Assembly: GCF_902148855.1 (NCBI RefSeq)
Contig: NC_043976.1
Location: forward strand, 12,733,298 to 12,797,297
Reading direction: 5' to 3'
DNA: 64,000 nt
Source: Sphaeramia orbicularis
Lineage: Eukaryota; Chordata; Actinopteri; Kurtiformes; Apogonidae
Shown here in pieces: positions 33,227 to 54,430 of this stretch (position 1 is its first letter; each line of letters starts with the position of its first letter). The notes beneath the pieces were generated by a model. It saw only the letters and a list, made by a program, of their open reading frames with translations, was not told the DNA's origin and ran no database searches. A program made the position numbers and the translations under genes.

Positions 33227-34581
33227 AGAGCTAAACCATCATCTTCCTCTCCACCCCTCTTCCTCTTCCATCAGCTAGATGCCAGTGCTGCATGTCTCGA
33301 CTCTCCAGTATGAACCCCATTTAAAACAAACCAAAGCAATAAATATCCACTGTTTGCTGTGACCTCCAGTAATGCCAGATTTACACATCTATAATGAAGA
33401 AAAAAATATAAAGTTGTCAAATGTTGGGTTTTTTTCTGTCATGTGAAGATGTGAGTGGCAGCACATTGGGAGCTCTAAGGGATAAGTCTTTGGAATTCAT
33501 ATGATCGGGCTTAGCTGACTTTTTACATTTTATAATATAAACTTTTAAATAAGCCCTCTATCAAGTTGTACTTTGCCGACTGTTTCCCTTGCATAAAAGA
33601 CAACTGAAACTAGTACCGCATTACTCTCTTTATTTTCTAACCGGTGCAATGAAAATGCTTATGCACCTTTTTTCTATTTTTCAAGTTATGACAAGTTGAC
33701 TCTCCCTCCTCACCACCACATTCATTCAGCATGTGCAGACTAGCGCTGGCTGAAATTCCTTCTCTAAAAAGGTAAAAGACTCAGCAGGACTCCAGCTGGA
33801 AGACTGAGTGTGTTTTTGTAGACTGACAGTGAAAGGGAATCTACGATGATTACCTAGAAAGGGAGTGGGGTTATGTAAAAGACAGTCGTTATCCGACAGA
33901 GGAGAGGAACATTCAAATGTCAGACAAACGTGACAAAGCTAATCTTGTCCTCTCCTGATTAACTCAGCTCACACCTAATTCAGAAGCAAGGAACTGTTGA
34001 ATGAATGCCATGACATCACAGAAAAGCAAATACTGTAGATACTGTCTAAGTATTGAACCTATTACCATTTTCTTCAGCACGTATATTTCTAAAGGGGCTA
34101 TTGTCACAACATGCTCACCAGAAATTGGTAACAACCCATGAGATCCACACATGCAAAGAAATCAAACCATAAATGTCCATAAAACAAGGTCAGTGTAATA
34201 ATGTGAAATGATACATGAAGAAAGTGAAGCGCAAAAAGACAAGACACCAACCCAAGTCTATCTGTAATTAGAAAACAATGCTGCTTCTTGTCAAGTGCAA
34301 CTGGTTCAATCCAAACCAATGGTCTATATAGTCCTGAGACCCAGGAAAGGAAAAGGTTTGACTTTTAAATTAAATAATTGTCTTGATAGAAACAACATGA
34401 TGCAACAGTTTTTTTCAGATTATTTTTCTATGGAATGTCCTTTGCAGTGGACAGTGTTTTTTTTAATAAATAAAGCTGTTAAACTCTTGTCCCCTACAGA
34501 GGATAAAATGCATTGCTGGGTCTCAGGAGGATATCAGAGGTGTCAAACTTGTGGCCCATGGCCAAAACTGACTCTCCAAAG

Positions 34582-35261
34582 CAGGGGTGTCAAACTCATT
34601 TTATTTCAGGGGCCACATTCAGCTAAATTTGATCTGCAGTGGGCCGAACCAGTAAAATAATAACATAATATAGAAATAATGTCAACTCCAAACCTTTCTC
34701 TATGTTTTAGGGTGAAAAAAGTACATTAACATTATGAAAAGGTTTACATCTACAAACTATCCTTTCAAACAATGTGAATAAACTGAACAAACTGAAAAAA
34801 TAAGTATAATTTTAACAATATTCTGCCTCAGTTTATCATTCATACATGTACATTATAACTTACAGATCACAGTGGATCTACAAATACAAAACATTTAGTA
34901 ACAGGCAGAATCTTGTTAAAACTGTACTTACTTCTCTTAAGAAATTTCAGGTTGTTCATATTTGTTCAGGTTATTCACATTTTTTTGTGAAATTATACTT
35001 TGTTTTCATGTAAATACATGAAAATATTTGCATTTACAAAGAGAAACAGTTGGAGTTGTCATTATTTATATGTTATTATGATAGTATTTTACTGGTCCTG
35101 CCCACTTGAGATTGAATTGGTCTGAGTGTGGAACCTGAACTATAAAAGGATTGTTCATATCTTAGTGTATTTTTTTGCATTTGACAAATTCATCCCAAGG
35201 GCAGGACTGGACCCTTTGGTGGGCCGGATTTGGCCCCTGGGCCGCATGTTTGACACATGTG
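34582..35261 (+). mobile_element. hAT-type MITE inside an older member of the same family, copy 2
   Basis: Counterpart of 12100-12778 with the same CTCCAAAG flanks. Confidence 0.85.
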
Positions 35262-36382
35262 CTCCAAAGGGTTCAATCCAGCCCACAGGTGGGAACTGAA
35301 AAGTCCAAAATTTACACAGAAGACAGTGAGCCTGTTTACATGACCATAAAAGTCCAATAACTGGGAGTAATCGGATAACTGTACTAATGAAATTTCTAAG
35401 ATTATTTGCAACTACAAGTAAAAATATAGAAATAAAATAAATGGAAACTGCAAAAAAATACATTTTTGACAAATAAAATTCTGCGATATACCAAACTTAG
35501 AAATGTATTCCATGTGGAAAATTAAGAATTTAAAAAATATAATATAGGTTAAACTTTTAAAACTGGAGTCATGTACTAGTCCAGCCCCTTTTACACCACA
35601 GCACTTCCTGATCTTTAAACATGGACTTCTTCTGAAAGGCACTATATTCTGCTGTTTAAATGGAAAGCTGCATTTTACTGTAGTGGAAAGAATGCATTTG
35701 AGTCTATTCTATTTAGATTTACTTAATCTAATAAAAAACATAATATAATTTGCACAATTATTGGTTTGGGATACATACAGTATTCCATCATAACATCATT
35801 CTAAATCTATTCTGAAATAAAAATGTACAGGGGTCAGTCTAAGCAAATATTACACATCAGTGTTAAAACATATTTGACCAATGAATGTTTAATACAAACC
35901 TAATGCCAACAAGTTCCCATCAGAGCTTCATAGTTTTTTTTTATTTCAGTTCCACCTGCAGATAATTGCCACAGCATCTGCAGAGCGATAGAGACCATTC
36001 CATCTCTTAGTTCATCATTTCAGGTTTATTAACATGTAGCCTTCACACTGCCTTGAGGAAAGTTCACAAAATATGTCAGAGGCTGATGCTCATTTCAAGA
36101 TGTATAATTAAATCCCTTTGGTATAGCGCCCTCTAGTGTATGAGTTTAATTTATGATGGCCCCTTCAAAGCTGTCGGGGAAAAAGTACACACAGGAAGTA
36201 TGAAAACAAAATAACCAGATAGGATGAATAATGTATTAATGGTGGCCAACTGAATTTGTGTGGCATCCAGATATACCTGAGGGTTAAAATTAAAAAGGTT
36301 CAAGAGTTTCATTATTTTGTCAAAAGAAGAACAAGAATTTTTCGTGACACTTCGCAAGTCGTAAGGGCTGAGTCAAAGTAGA

Positions 36383-36499
36383 AACGTATGAGGTGCCGTG
36401 AACGCACCACAGCTCTGTGTCTTACGGAATGGATCCACGTTAGGTCTGCATCCTCCTCTGAGCACTACTATGACCCTTTACTGATGTTTTAACGTCTAG
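36383..36499 (+). other. fastkd3: Probable non-coding first exon of fastkd3, copy 2
   Basis: Counterpart of the exon ending at 14016, with the same CTAG/GTAAGAGT donor. Confidence 0.43.
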
Positions 36500-36941
36500 G
36501 TAAGAGTTTCACTGGTTTCATTTCATTATTATTAGTTTATTTGTCATCGTGAGACGGACTGTTAGCCTCATTAAATTCTAATAACTAGTTGAGAGGTGTG
36601 TAACTTCCATGCTAGCTAGGATGCTAAGCTAACTGTTTGGTAACCTCCAAGGTTGTTAGTTAACAGTGAAGTCAGAGTGAATGTGTTTCAGGGACTGACA
36701 GAAGCACCAGGTACAAAGTGGGTTTTAGTTTGTTCAGTAATCCTTTTAAATGATATGTTTCGTGTTTAACCCTTTTATGCATAGTGGTCACTCCAGTGGA
36801 CAGTTCTTCTCCAGCTGTTCTCTTGTATATTCATGTGTTTTTGCTGTTTTAGTTCCATATCAGCCATCACAGTGGACACTTATGCACCATCCCATAATAC
36901 ACTGACATTCAGACCAGCACTGAAACTGTGCTGTTCTAGAT

Positions 36942-37205
36942 CAGTGGTTCTCAAATGGGGGTACGTGAGATTTTAAAATATATTTAAAAAGTCGCATTCA
37001 TGGGAAAATCCTTTAAAAATAAAGAGCTTGATCACGGCAGTTGCCTCCCTGCCACCAAGAATGACAAAGTCCCACAGCAAAGTGTCTGACTAAAGTGTCT
37101 GACTAAATGCAGAAACACTCAGTTCAGAGCAACAATGCAATATTCAGTGTTGACAGTTGGTAATGTTGTCAGTCTTCTTTTTAATTATTAAATAGATATT
37201 TTAAG

Positions 37206-37271
<66 letters not shown>

Positions 37272-37279
37272 TATATATG

Positions 37280-37328
<49 letters not shown>

Positions 37329-37811
37329 TGTATAATATATATTTTAGCAGTTTCTGCTCTTATTTAAAATTAAGTTAATTATTTCTTTTTAAGAACAGAG
37401 CTTTACTATGATCCCAAAAGAGGACATTTTATGTTGAAAATAATTTTTATGTAGACAAATCTTTATTTATAATTAAGTTAAGTATTTCTTTTTGAGAACA
37501 GATCTTTACTATAATCCCAAAGGAGGACACTTTATGTTGATAACTGTTTTTATGTGCGCAAATCTTTATTTAAAATGAAGTTAATTATTATTATTATTTT
37601 TCTTTTTTTAGTTATATCTTTTTATTTCCAAATAGTTCAAGAGACCACTACAAATAGAGCTCCAAAGTTTAATAAATCAGAGACTGATGGCACAGCACTC
37701 TGTTTTAAGTAATTTTTTTCAACCAAAAATGCTTGGCACTGGTTAGGGGATACTTGGCTGAAAAAATATTTCACAGGGGGTACATCACTGAAAAAAGGTT
37801 GAGAACCACTG
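36942..37811 (+). mobile_element. hAT-type MITE, CAGTGGTTCTCAA termini, copy 2
   Basis: Counterpart of 14459-15274. It is longer because the AT tract is expanded and interrupted by a CA run. Confidence 0.85.
37207..37326. repeat. (TA)n-(CA)n-(TA)n microsatellite, copy 2
   Basis: About twice the length of its copy 1 counterpart, with a CA run and GTATGTA in the middle. Confidence 0.95.
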
Positions 37812-38260
37812 TTCTAGATAAACCTGATCTTCACTAACATGTTTGAGTGTAAATCAATTGACAAAAAGGTTTTTGTTCTTTTTTTTGTTTTTTTTTCCCA
37901 TATTATCTACATGAAGTGAGTAATAACTAGCATTACAATATGTTAAAATGTGAGAAAACATCAGATTAGCAGGATTAAAATGTTTTTATTTCATTTTTTT
38001 TTTATCTCACTTTCTGATATTGGGTTTTAAACATATGTTTCTTTACTTCAAAAATTAAATGCATGGACATTTTTGTAACTACATGAAAAAAAAAAAAAAA
38101 AAAAAAACTCAATCGCAATTTTTTTTTCATGCCAAAAGAGGAATAGAAACACTCAAGGAAAAAATCTTGACAAAGGTTCTCATAATTCATGCATGAAAGG
38201 GTTAAAGTTATTTCCATATACTCTCTTTGGTTTAGATCTGGGCTGTCCTGGACTGGGGTC

Positions 38261-41200
38261 ATGGCTTTGAAGCTGGTCAACAGACTTCCCATGCTGGGGA
38301 GGTTCGGGATTCCTCGGTGCACTTTTATCAGTCCTGTTCGTCCCTCCACCAGGCTCAGTCCAGGTCTTCCCGTCTGTGTAGCCTGTCTCTGTACCTCATC
38401 CAGCCACTGCATCCGAAGCCACGGCTGTCGACAGCTCAAGCCAGACTGCTGGAAAAGAAACCTGACCACCACCATAGTCCGGGAACCGACCTTTGTTGGC
38501 AGCAATTCTGTTGGACTCCACAAAGATTCGTTCCCTCGGTTCCGTCTGACCCAGCTGCACAGACCCACAGCCACAGAGGAGGAGGTTTTCCATCGGCATC
38601 TGAACAGCTGCTCATCGTCCAGGCAGGTGCTCAGACTCCTGCGGACAGTAGAGATCATGTCTGACACCATGGCTGCTGCTGTGCTTCACTGTGTGGCCGA
38701 TCTGGAGCAGGATGGTCACTCTCTAAAGGACCCCTCAGTCCTGGAGAACGTCACCATCAGAGCCCTGTGCCTTCAGCTGGAGGAGGACTCCGGGCGGCTG
38801 ACAGATGGTGGTCTGGTATCAGCTCTTCTAGCCTGCACCCGCCTTTACTTGGATCCCTGGAGCACCCTGATGGTGCGGCTGGTGTCTGAGAGTCAGGAAA
38901 GGTTGGACAAGGGAGAGATGACTGTGGAGCAGCTGTGTATCCTGGGACAGGCGATGCTGGCTATAGAGGGTCCTGGTTCTGTGATGCTGGAGCAGGTAAT
39001 GTCACAAATCCAAAGACAGGAGCCTGCTCAGTGGAGCCTTGAAGACCTCAGTGCTGTTTATAGACTTCTGCAAAGTGGTGGAGGTCTAGATGGAAAGTAC
39101 TGTGACCTGCTGAACGCCATGCACACCCACGCTGTGACAGTCACCTCCCGTATGAATCCTACTGTGGTTAGTGAGCTGCTCAGTGTCCTTGTGAGCTTAA
39201 ATCAGACTCAGGCTATGCCACTTGTGATCAATCTATGCAAGCAGGCAGTACGACACGTACCTCACTTTACTGATGAGGAGCTCACCCTTGTGCTAGGTGC
39301 ACTCATGCACTTTGGTCACAGTGATCATTACTTTGTGCAGGCAATGGAGAGGTATGTACCCACAGTAGCCTTCACATCCCACCCAGAGACTGTTACCAAG
39401 GTGATGCAGTTCTTTAGTCGGAGGAACATCTTATCGCCTTTGGTGTTTGACTCTGTGGCTGAGAGCTTTGTGTACCGGGCGGATGAGTACAACACCAGCC
39501 AGGTGGCCAGGCAGATCATGGCTTATGGGAAGCTGGGCTACCTCCCACCCAATGCTGGCGATGTGTTCAGGAAAGTTGAAACAACCCTGCAAAAACGCTT
39601 TTCACATTTCCAGCCTCGGACATTGATCAACCTGCTTCACTCCTGCATCCTCGTTGAGAGGTTTCCTGTGAATTTTGTCTCCAAAGTTTTTGGAAGTTAT
39701 TTTCTTCAGCAATTGCAAGGTAAATATTGTGTCAGACGCCTGTCATGATCTGAATGTGAATGGATACATAAAGATGTAATACGTGGAGAAGAAGGGATTG
39801 TCCTATATTGACACGGCATGAATTGTGTTCTTTGTCTTTCAGAGCAGGACACTGGAATGGACCGATATGTTCTGTCACAGCTGACTCAGCTTTACATAAC
39901 TGTAAAGTTGGAGTGTCCTTTCTATGAGGTAAAGTATATAAGCAAATATATCAGTTAAAGATGAAAGGATAACTCACAATCACTTGCTCTGATACACACC
40001 CTCATACTTAACATATCATTCCTGTGTGAGGTTCAGTGGATTACAGTTATGTGATCATACTGCACTGTCAACTAAAAACAAAACAGATGTGAATTAGAAA
40101 AGCACTCGGAGAGCGCAGACCTCCACCAAGGCAGATCAGTGCCCCTCCGATCACCACCAAAATTTAATCATTTGTTCCTTGTGCCAGTATCAACATTCCT
40201 GAAATTTTCATCCAAATCCATCCATAACTTTTTGAGTTATCTTGCACATGGAGAGAATTTTGTGATTGAGGGAAAAAAAAATTAATTCCAAAAATTGAAA
40301 ACTACATGGACAGTAGAAAACACATCACACTGATCTCATTGAACTTGTCAGATTTTCTCCTTTAAAGCTATAAGGCAGATTCTGGCCTAATCTGAAACAA
40401 ATATCCTTAAATGTACAATGTGACACTGTGTTATGTCTCCTCAGGGGCCCCGGCTCCTCCCCAGGTACCGCGTTAAGTCCTTCCTCACACCTGGACGCTC
40501 CCTGGAGACGCCTGTGGACACACATCTGTACAACTCGGTGAAAAATGGACTGTTGAATTTACTCGGTGCTCGATCGTACTTTGGATCCAAGGTTTTGACG
40601 CCGTACTGCTACACAATCGGTAATATTCTAATAATAACATTGATTTATTTCATGGATGTTTCCTCTTCCAAGGGTCTAATATTTCCTTTTCACCCATAGA
40701 CATGGAGATAAAAGTGGATGAAGACGGGTATGTGCTGCCTGCCAGTTATAACGACGACGTATACAAGAGGTAAAAGTTGTCACGTTTCATACAGGATTGT
40801 CTTTCTCGACCTACGGCATTCTTTTAGGGATGGACCAAAGTAATATTTTGTTTTTCTCAGTTCAGTTTAATTTATGTTTGCAGGATAGCACTTTGTATCG
40901 ATGGACAAAAGAGGTTCACTACAAACACAAGGCAGCTACTCGGAAAAGAGGCCACTAAGCAACGACATCTGAGGCTTCTGGGATATGAAGTTGTTCAGGT
41001 TAGTTTCCCTTTGTTTCTCGTCCGTCACTTTAATACGGAGGAAGATGTAGAAATTTGCTTAACAGCCTTTATTTGTATCACACGTAATGACTTTTTAATA
41101 TTTTTGAGTTAGTCTCATACTTTGTTTATAAGGTTACTGATGATTTTTATGTTTTGTTTTTGTTTTTTTAGATTCCTTTCTATGAATTTGAAAAATTACA

Positions 41201-41270
41201 AACCAAGGCCAGTGTGGTGGAATACCTGCACCAGAAGATCTTCCCTCACAGTTACAGACTGAGCTGGTGA
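38261..41270 (+). CDS. fastkd3: FAST kinase domain-containing protein 3, copy 2, intact
   Basis: Exons are 38261-39719, 39843-39928, 40445-40619, 40700-40769, 40884-40998 and 41172-41270. All have GT/AG junctions and all phases are compatible, giving 667 residues against about 662 in human FASTKD3. The long first coding exon carries the helical-repeat N-terminal part; exons 3-5 carry the FAST_1/FAST_2 region. The last two exons carry the RAP domain, with IALCIDGQKRF then LGKEATKQRHLRLLGYEVVQ, ending KIFPHSYRLSW. This copy shows the correct reading frame at the C-terminus. The gene runs tail-to-tail with chmp5, with about 450 bp between the two stop codons. The third coding intron holds a fragment of the CTCGGAGAGCGCAGACC repeat family. 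Confidence 0.94.
40096..40257 (+). mobile_element. CTCGGAGAGCGCAGACCTCC repeat fragment in fastkd3 intron, copy 2
   Basis: Counterpart of 17554-17715. Confidence 0.63.
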
Positions 41271-41715
41271 TTTAATGACAGAAGAAATAACATGATAGAA
41301 GTGAAATGAAGGGCTGTTTTGTTTTCTAGTTTAAATAAATATTTATTTTTGCTTATGAGTCTTTGCCAAATGAATGTGTTTTAGGTCACTGATTAAGCAC
41401 GAATACATTTGTACATTGAAATGGGTTTTATTTATGTATCACACTAATTGAAGATTGTCAAAAAATATAGTTTATTTTGTTCTTGGCAACACCGTGCTGC
41501 AGAGAATGTACAAAGTTAAGAGACCAATCTAACAATCACCACAGATACATATGAAATAATAAACTTTAAGCTTGATATGTTAAAGTTTCCATCAATCATT
41601 GGACAGAAGATGCTTTGGTTTTTCATTGAGCTCTACAAGGCTGGGAGTGTCAGTTCGATAAATACAAAAGGCTATCATACATGTAAAACTCAATGCTGTT
41701 GAGTGTTTAGGTTCT

Positions 41716-47454
<5,739 letters not shown>

Positions 47455-47536
47455 TTCGGGGAATTAAAACTTTAGTCGCTAAAAAAATCAGAGTTGTGTC
47501 TCTGTCACAGTTCTACGTCCAGCCGAAAGAAAACAC

Positions 47537-47577
47537 CCGGAAGAGACTGTGGTGACGTCAGAAGAGTCACATGACCA
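47537..47577 (-). promoter_or_regulatory. chmp5 core promoter elements, copy 2
   Basis: Same CCGGAAG, TGACGTCA (47553-47560) and GTCACATGAC cluster as in copy 1, without changes. Confidence 0.55.
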
Positions 47578-47828
47578 TCACTGAATGAATCATCCCATCC
47601 AGTTCTTCTGGTGTTGATGTGTCAGGCTTATTTATTTAGAAGAGGAAGGATTCTAACGTAAAATACTTACTGAAAAATACTGAAAATACTCCTGTTAAAG
47701 GTCTGCATTCAAGTCAAAGTATAAGCATCTGTTTAATGGGGTTTTTAGATGAATATATGCTGTATTTATATGCTGCTCAACACAGCCTGGCTCAAAAAAA
47801 AAAAAGAAAAAAAAAAAAAAAAGAACTA

Positions 47829-48021
47829 GAAGCACTCGGAGAGCGCAGACCTCCGCCAAGGCTGATCAGTGCCCATTTCCAACAAACCCTGAAAATTTCA
47901 TCCAAATCTGTCCATAACTTTTTGAGTTATGTTGCACACTAACGGACAGACAAACAAACAAACAAACAAACAGACAAACAAACAAACCCTGGCAAAAACA
48001 TAACCTCCTTGGCGGAGGTAA
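47829..48021 (+). mobile_element. CTCGGAGAGCGCAGACCTCC repeat, short complete copy, block 2
   Basis: Counterpart of 25269-25460. Confidence 0.7.
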
Positions 48022-48175
48022 TGACACACAATTTTTTAGTCTTGAACTAGGCTGCTTAATCCATGTCTGGAAAACTGCTCCACTGAGCTTGTGCAAAGAA
48101 ATATACTTCTTGTTCATGGCTTAAGATGTATTTAATGGGACATTCATGAGCCATCCAGCCATTCACCAACTCACA

Positions 48176-48575
48176 AACTTATATTTTGCAATCTGTATAA
48201 AACTGTCTAATTTGCACTATTAAACTTCAGTTTGCACTTTCTGTACATATTACAACGTAAATCCCACTGTAAATAATACATACCTAAACATATATTTTTA
48301 ATAGACTGGATCCACGCATCCACTCACTGTATAAAAACTAATATGCACTCTGTACATATTACATTATAAATCCACTGTAAATCTCAACCCATTGTTGTCC
48401 TTGTCTGTAGTCAAATGTTCGTCTATATTATGTCTAGGTCCACATGTTGTCTGGATTCATGTTGGAACTGTATGTCATGAGTAATGTAAAAACCGAAGCC
48501 AAATTCCTTGTATGTGTTCACATACTTGGCCAGTAAAGCTGATTCTGATTCTGAAGCTCATTCTGATTCTGATTA
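48176..48575 (+). mobile_element. LINE-like 3' end with TTCTGA tail
   Basis: AATTCCTTGTATGTGTTCAC, then TTGGCCAGTAAAGCTGATTC and a repeating CTGATT tail. This is a pattern common at the 3' ends of fish non-LTR retrotransposons. No ORF; the 5' limit is uncertain. Begins right after block 2. Confidence 0.5.
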
Positions 48576-48586
48576 ATTCTCTAGAC

Positions 48587-49248
48587 CAGGGGTGTCAAAC
48601 TCATTTTAGTTTAGGGGCCACATTCAGCTTAATATGATATAAAGTGGGCCAGACCAGTAAAATAATATATGTAATAGGATAAAGACTTTTGAATGTAAAA
48701 AGTAAATTCTGTAATGAAAATGTTTACATCCACAAATTGTACTTGAACATAACATGAACAAATATGAACAAGCTGAAAATTCTTTAGTAAAATAAATACA
48801 ATTTTAACAGTATTACAGCTTAGTTTATCATTTATACATACGAATCACAGCGTACAGATCACAGTGGATCTACAAATACACAAAACATCAAATAACAGGC
48901 AGAATATTATTAAAATTCCACATACTTCTCTTAAGACATTTCAGATATTCTTATTTTTTGTAAAAGACTGGTCTGTAAATGTAAACATTTTTGGTGTAAT
49001 TTGACTTTTTTTTTTTTTTTTTACACCAAAACAAAGAGACAAATTTACAGTTTTCATTACTTGTAGGTTTTTATGGTAGTATTTTAGTGGTTTTATCATT
49101 TTTAGACTGAAATGACCTAAAATGATTTTAACATCCTTGATTGTTAATATCTTAAGTAATTTTTGCATTTCACAAATTCATCCCAGGGACCGGATTGAAC
49201 CTTTGGCGGGCCGGATTTGGCCCCCAGGCCACATGTTTGACACCTGTG
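48587..49248 (+). mobile_element. hAT-type MITE, CAGGGGTGTCAAACT family
   Basis: Exact 8-bp duplication CTCTAGAC at 48579-48586 and 49249-49256. Ends CAGGGGTGTCAAACTCATTT and TTTGACACCTGTG. It is a single copy outside the duplication. Confidence 0.87.
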
Positions 49249-49256
49249 CTCTAGAC

Positions 49257-49945
49257 CAAGGTGCACCGCCAGGAAAAAAAAAAAGACTCAATATTTCACT
49301 GGATCACTTTTAGTTTTGGGACGCCTTCACTGCGTCATCATTTATGAAACACAATGCCCATGCAATGTCATCAAAAATACCTACCTGACCTAACCTAGAC
49401 CTGACCAACTGAACCAACCCCAGACCATAACACAGGCTTATACTGTAGGCTCTAGGCATGATGGGTAATCACTTCATCCACCTCTCTTCTCACTCTGATG
49501 CACCCATCACTCTGGAACAGGGTCAGTCTGGACTCATCAGACCACATGACCTTTCCTCATTAAACATAGTCCAATCTTTATGCTGTTTATGTTGTTAAAT
49601 GAGAAGCTACTGCATCAGTTAGAATTGTTTCCAGCTGAAATATATTCGTCACCTGCAGCAATTATCCAATAGAAAGATATTATTATTATTATTTTTAGCC
49701 TACTTAGGGTTTTTCACCACTTTATTTAGCTCAGGAGGAGAAGTTTCAGTTCAACACATTTGGAGATGTGTGATTTTCACTGCACAGGAATGAGATGAAA
49801 AATATAATCCTAAAAGTACGTAGTAAGTTAAATAAAGCTGTCAAACAAAGGTCATAGAGTGTTTCTGGGGTGTGGTGGAGTAGAAATATAAACTTCATAA
49901 GATGGAAACACTCAAGCAAAGGGTAAGTACTTAAAATAGTTCTGC

Positions 49946-49982
<37 letters not shown>

Positions 49983-50239
49983 TAATTTGTAAGCACTTTT
50001 CATGAAACCCTAGAACACTGTAAATCAAAGGAAAATATAAGAGTTTGTTTTGGTTGTTACTTTAATATTATACTTTTTATTTCATTATATTTATATGACG
50101 TCATTCATTAAGAGTATGTTTTTTTTTTGTGTGAACAATTTGCTTTGTCTGAATTCTATTGCATGGCTTTTGTGGACAGTTCTTGAATTTCACTCCTCAT
50201 ACCATGAACATGTGACTTTTTTTTAATTTAAAGCAATAA
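49257..50239. other. Intergenic, no gene seen
   Basis: TGGGTAATCACTTCATCCAC and ACTCATCAGACCACATGACC (49460-49550) resemble eroded transposase-like text common in Tc1 elements, but no frame holds. An AAT tract follows. Confidence 0.4.
49948..49987. repeat. (AAT)n microsatellite
   Basis: About 13 AAT units with one AAC. Confidence 0.9.
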
Positions 50240-50348
<109 letters not shown>

Positions 50349-50349
50349 G

Positions 50350-50899
50350 CAGGGTGGGGAAGCAACATTTACAATATTTTGAGGCAGGGATTGAAAGACA
50401 GTGTATGACCAATTAGTTTACTGAAAGTCATGAGAATTTATTTGCCACAAGAAAATGTACATAATAGAAAATGTTTTTATTCTATGTGTCCTTCTTTTTT
50501 CTCAATAACTGCCTTCACACGCTTCCTGAAACTTGCGCAAGTATTCCTCAAATATTTGGGTGACAACTTCTCCCATTCTTCTTTAATAGTATCTTCCAGA
50601 CTTTCTCGTAATAGTTTTGCTCATAGTCATTCTCTTCTTTCCATTATAAACAGTCTTTATGGACACTCCAACTATTTTTGAAATCTCCTTTGGTGTGACG
50701 AGTGCATTTAGCAAATCACACACTCTTTGACGTTTGCTTTCCTGATTACTCATATGGGCAAAAGTTTCTGAAAAGGTATGGATAATAGTGTTAGGTATGA
50801 TTATGACATCAATATATGTTTGGTTTCAAAACAATTGACGTAGTGCCTGCTGAGAAAAAACAACTAAATGTTCATTGTAAATTTTGCTTCCCCACCCTG
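50350..50899 (-). mobile_element. Mariner-like element, internally deleted, outside the duplication
   Basis: CAGGGTGGGGAAGCAACATT at 50350 to TTTTGCTTCCCCACCCTG at 50899, with the same internal deletion as the other copies. It follows an AT tract directly and is followed by the 3' half of a family A MITE, which it probably split. Confidence 0.8.
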
Positions 50900-51091
50900 T
50901 ATGTTTCTTTGCTTCAAAAATTAAATGCATGGTGTCCAGCTGAGTGGATATTTTTGTAACTCCATGAAAAATAGGGTCATAAAAATTTCAATTGCATTGT
51001 TTTGTTTTGTTTTTTTTCATGCCTGAAGAGGAATAAAAACACTCAGGAAAAAAAACTTAAAGTTCTTATAATTCATGCATGAAAGGGTTAA
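50900..51091 (+). mobile_element. Family A MITE, 3' part only
   Basis: TTTGCTTCAAAAATTAAATG to CATGCATGAAAGGGTTAA matches the right part of family A elements. The left part is missing, probably displaced by the mariner-like element at 50350-50899. Confidence 0.6.
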
Positions 51092-51112
51092 ATACATTTC
51101 ACTTCCCCACCC

Positions 51113-53420
<2,308 letters not shown>

Positions 53421-53968
53421 TTAATCCATAAACACCCAGTACTACTTTTGTGTCACTTCTCAAAATATTTTTTCTCTATATTTTACCTTTCTGAAGTGAT
53501 TTACTGCCATTTATTATAATATTATCCTCTATATGTTCCATTTCTGCAGTGAAAATCAGGTATTTTCCTCTGTTTAATTTACTGATCATGTAGATGTTCA
53601 TAAAAGCTCAGATTAAAGTTGGGGGTTAATATATCAAAAACAGAGAAAACTGAAGAAAAAGCAACGTTTTCAGCAAATATATCAATAAGTGAACTTGAAC
53701 CAAGTGTCTACAGCCACTGTCATTGATCCATCTCCATGGGTTTTACTGGTGAATCAATGTTGTAGAAGATGACGGTGTCTCCACGTTCACTACGGAGCCT
53801 CGGAACGTCCAAATGGGTCATATCTGATGACCAAGAAAAGATGACAAACTGTATTTTACACCAATTATTTACATGTATTGATAGGATTAGTGGATCAACA
53901 GGGATTAAACCATTTAGATCAGTAGATGGTTTTGGTCAATGGTGGATGTTTGGGTCTGTATGGGTTAA
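53421..53968 (+). mobile_element. TTAA-flanked MITE, family B
   Basis: TTAATCCATAAACACCCAGT at 53421 and GGGTCTGTATGGGTTAA at 53968. Uninterrupted copy of the family at 477-1518. Confidence 0.68.
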
Positions 53969-54430
53969 ACAAGTCACCGTGGTCATTTCAGATGGAAAAC
54001 TACAGAACGTTCTGGTTCTGCTACTGTGTTTATAAACCTACGGAACCACCTGCTGATGACACAACACAGTCTAATTTATGGGCTCCAAACAAGTTTATGG
54101 AAACATAATTTGCATTTTCACTTTTGTGACTTTTCAAAAGTTTGCTTCAGATCTGCTTGACATTTTATGGAAACACTACTACTGTTTATTTACACCATCC
54201 AGGAGGTCACAACTGCTGCAAAACTGAAGCTTTTCTATCATACAAATGGTGTTTTTTTGTGCAAAGAGTAGTTCACACCCATCTTTAATCTGACTAAAGA
54301 CACAGTCTGTGTTAAAAATTGTCAAGAGGAATGAAATTAATCTTTTTTTTTTTATATATATACAGAGGACCTTGATGTTTCTTGTTCTTTGTGGAATCAT
54401 GGAACAGATGCTTTGTAAAATCCATGCTAC

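Larger units (their letters stand above)
36766..38205 (+). mobile_element. TTAA-flanked MITE, family A, filling fastkd3 intron 1, copy 2
   Basis: Counterpart of 14283-15664. Confidence 0.8.

Noticed and set aside
49440-49560. Tc1 transposase fragment
   Set aside because: Some text resembles Tc1 elements, but no frame stays open long enough to support it.
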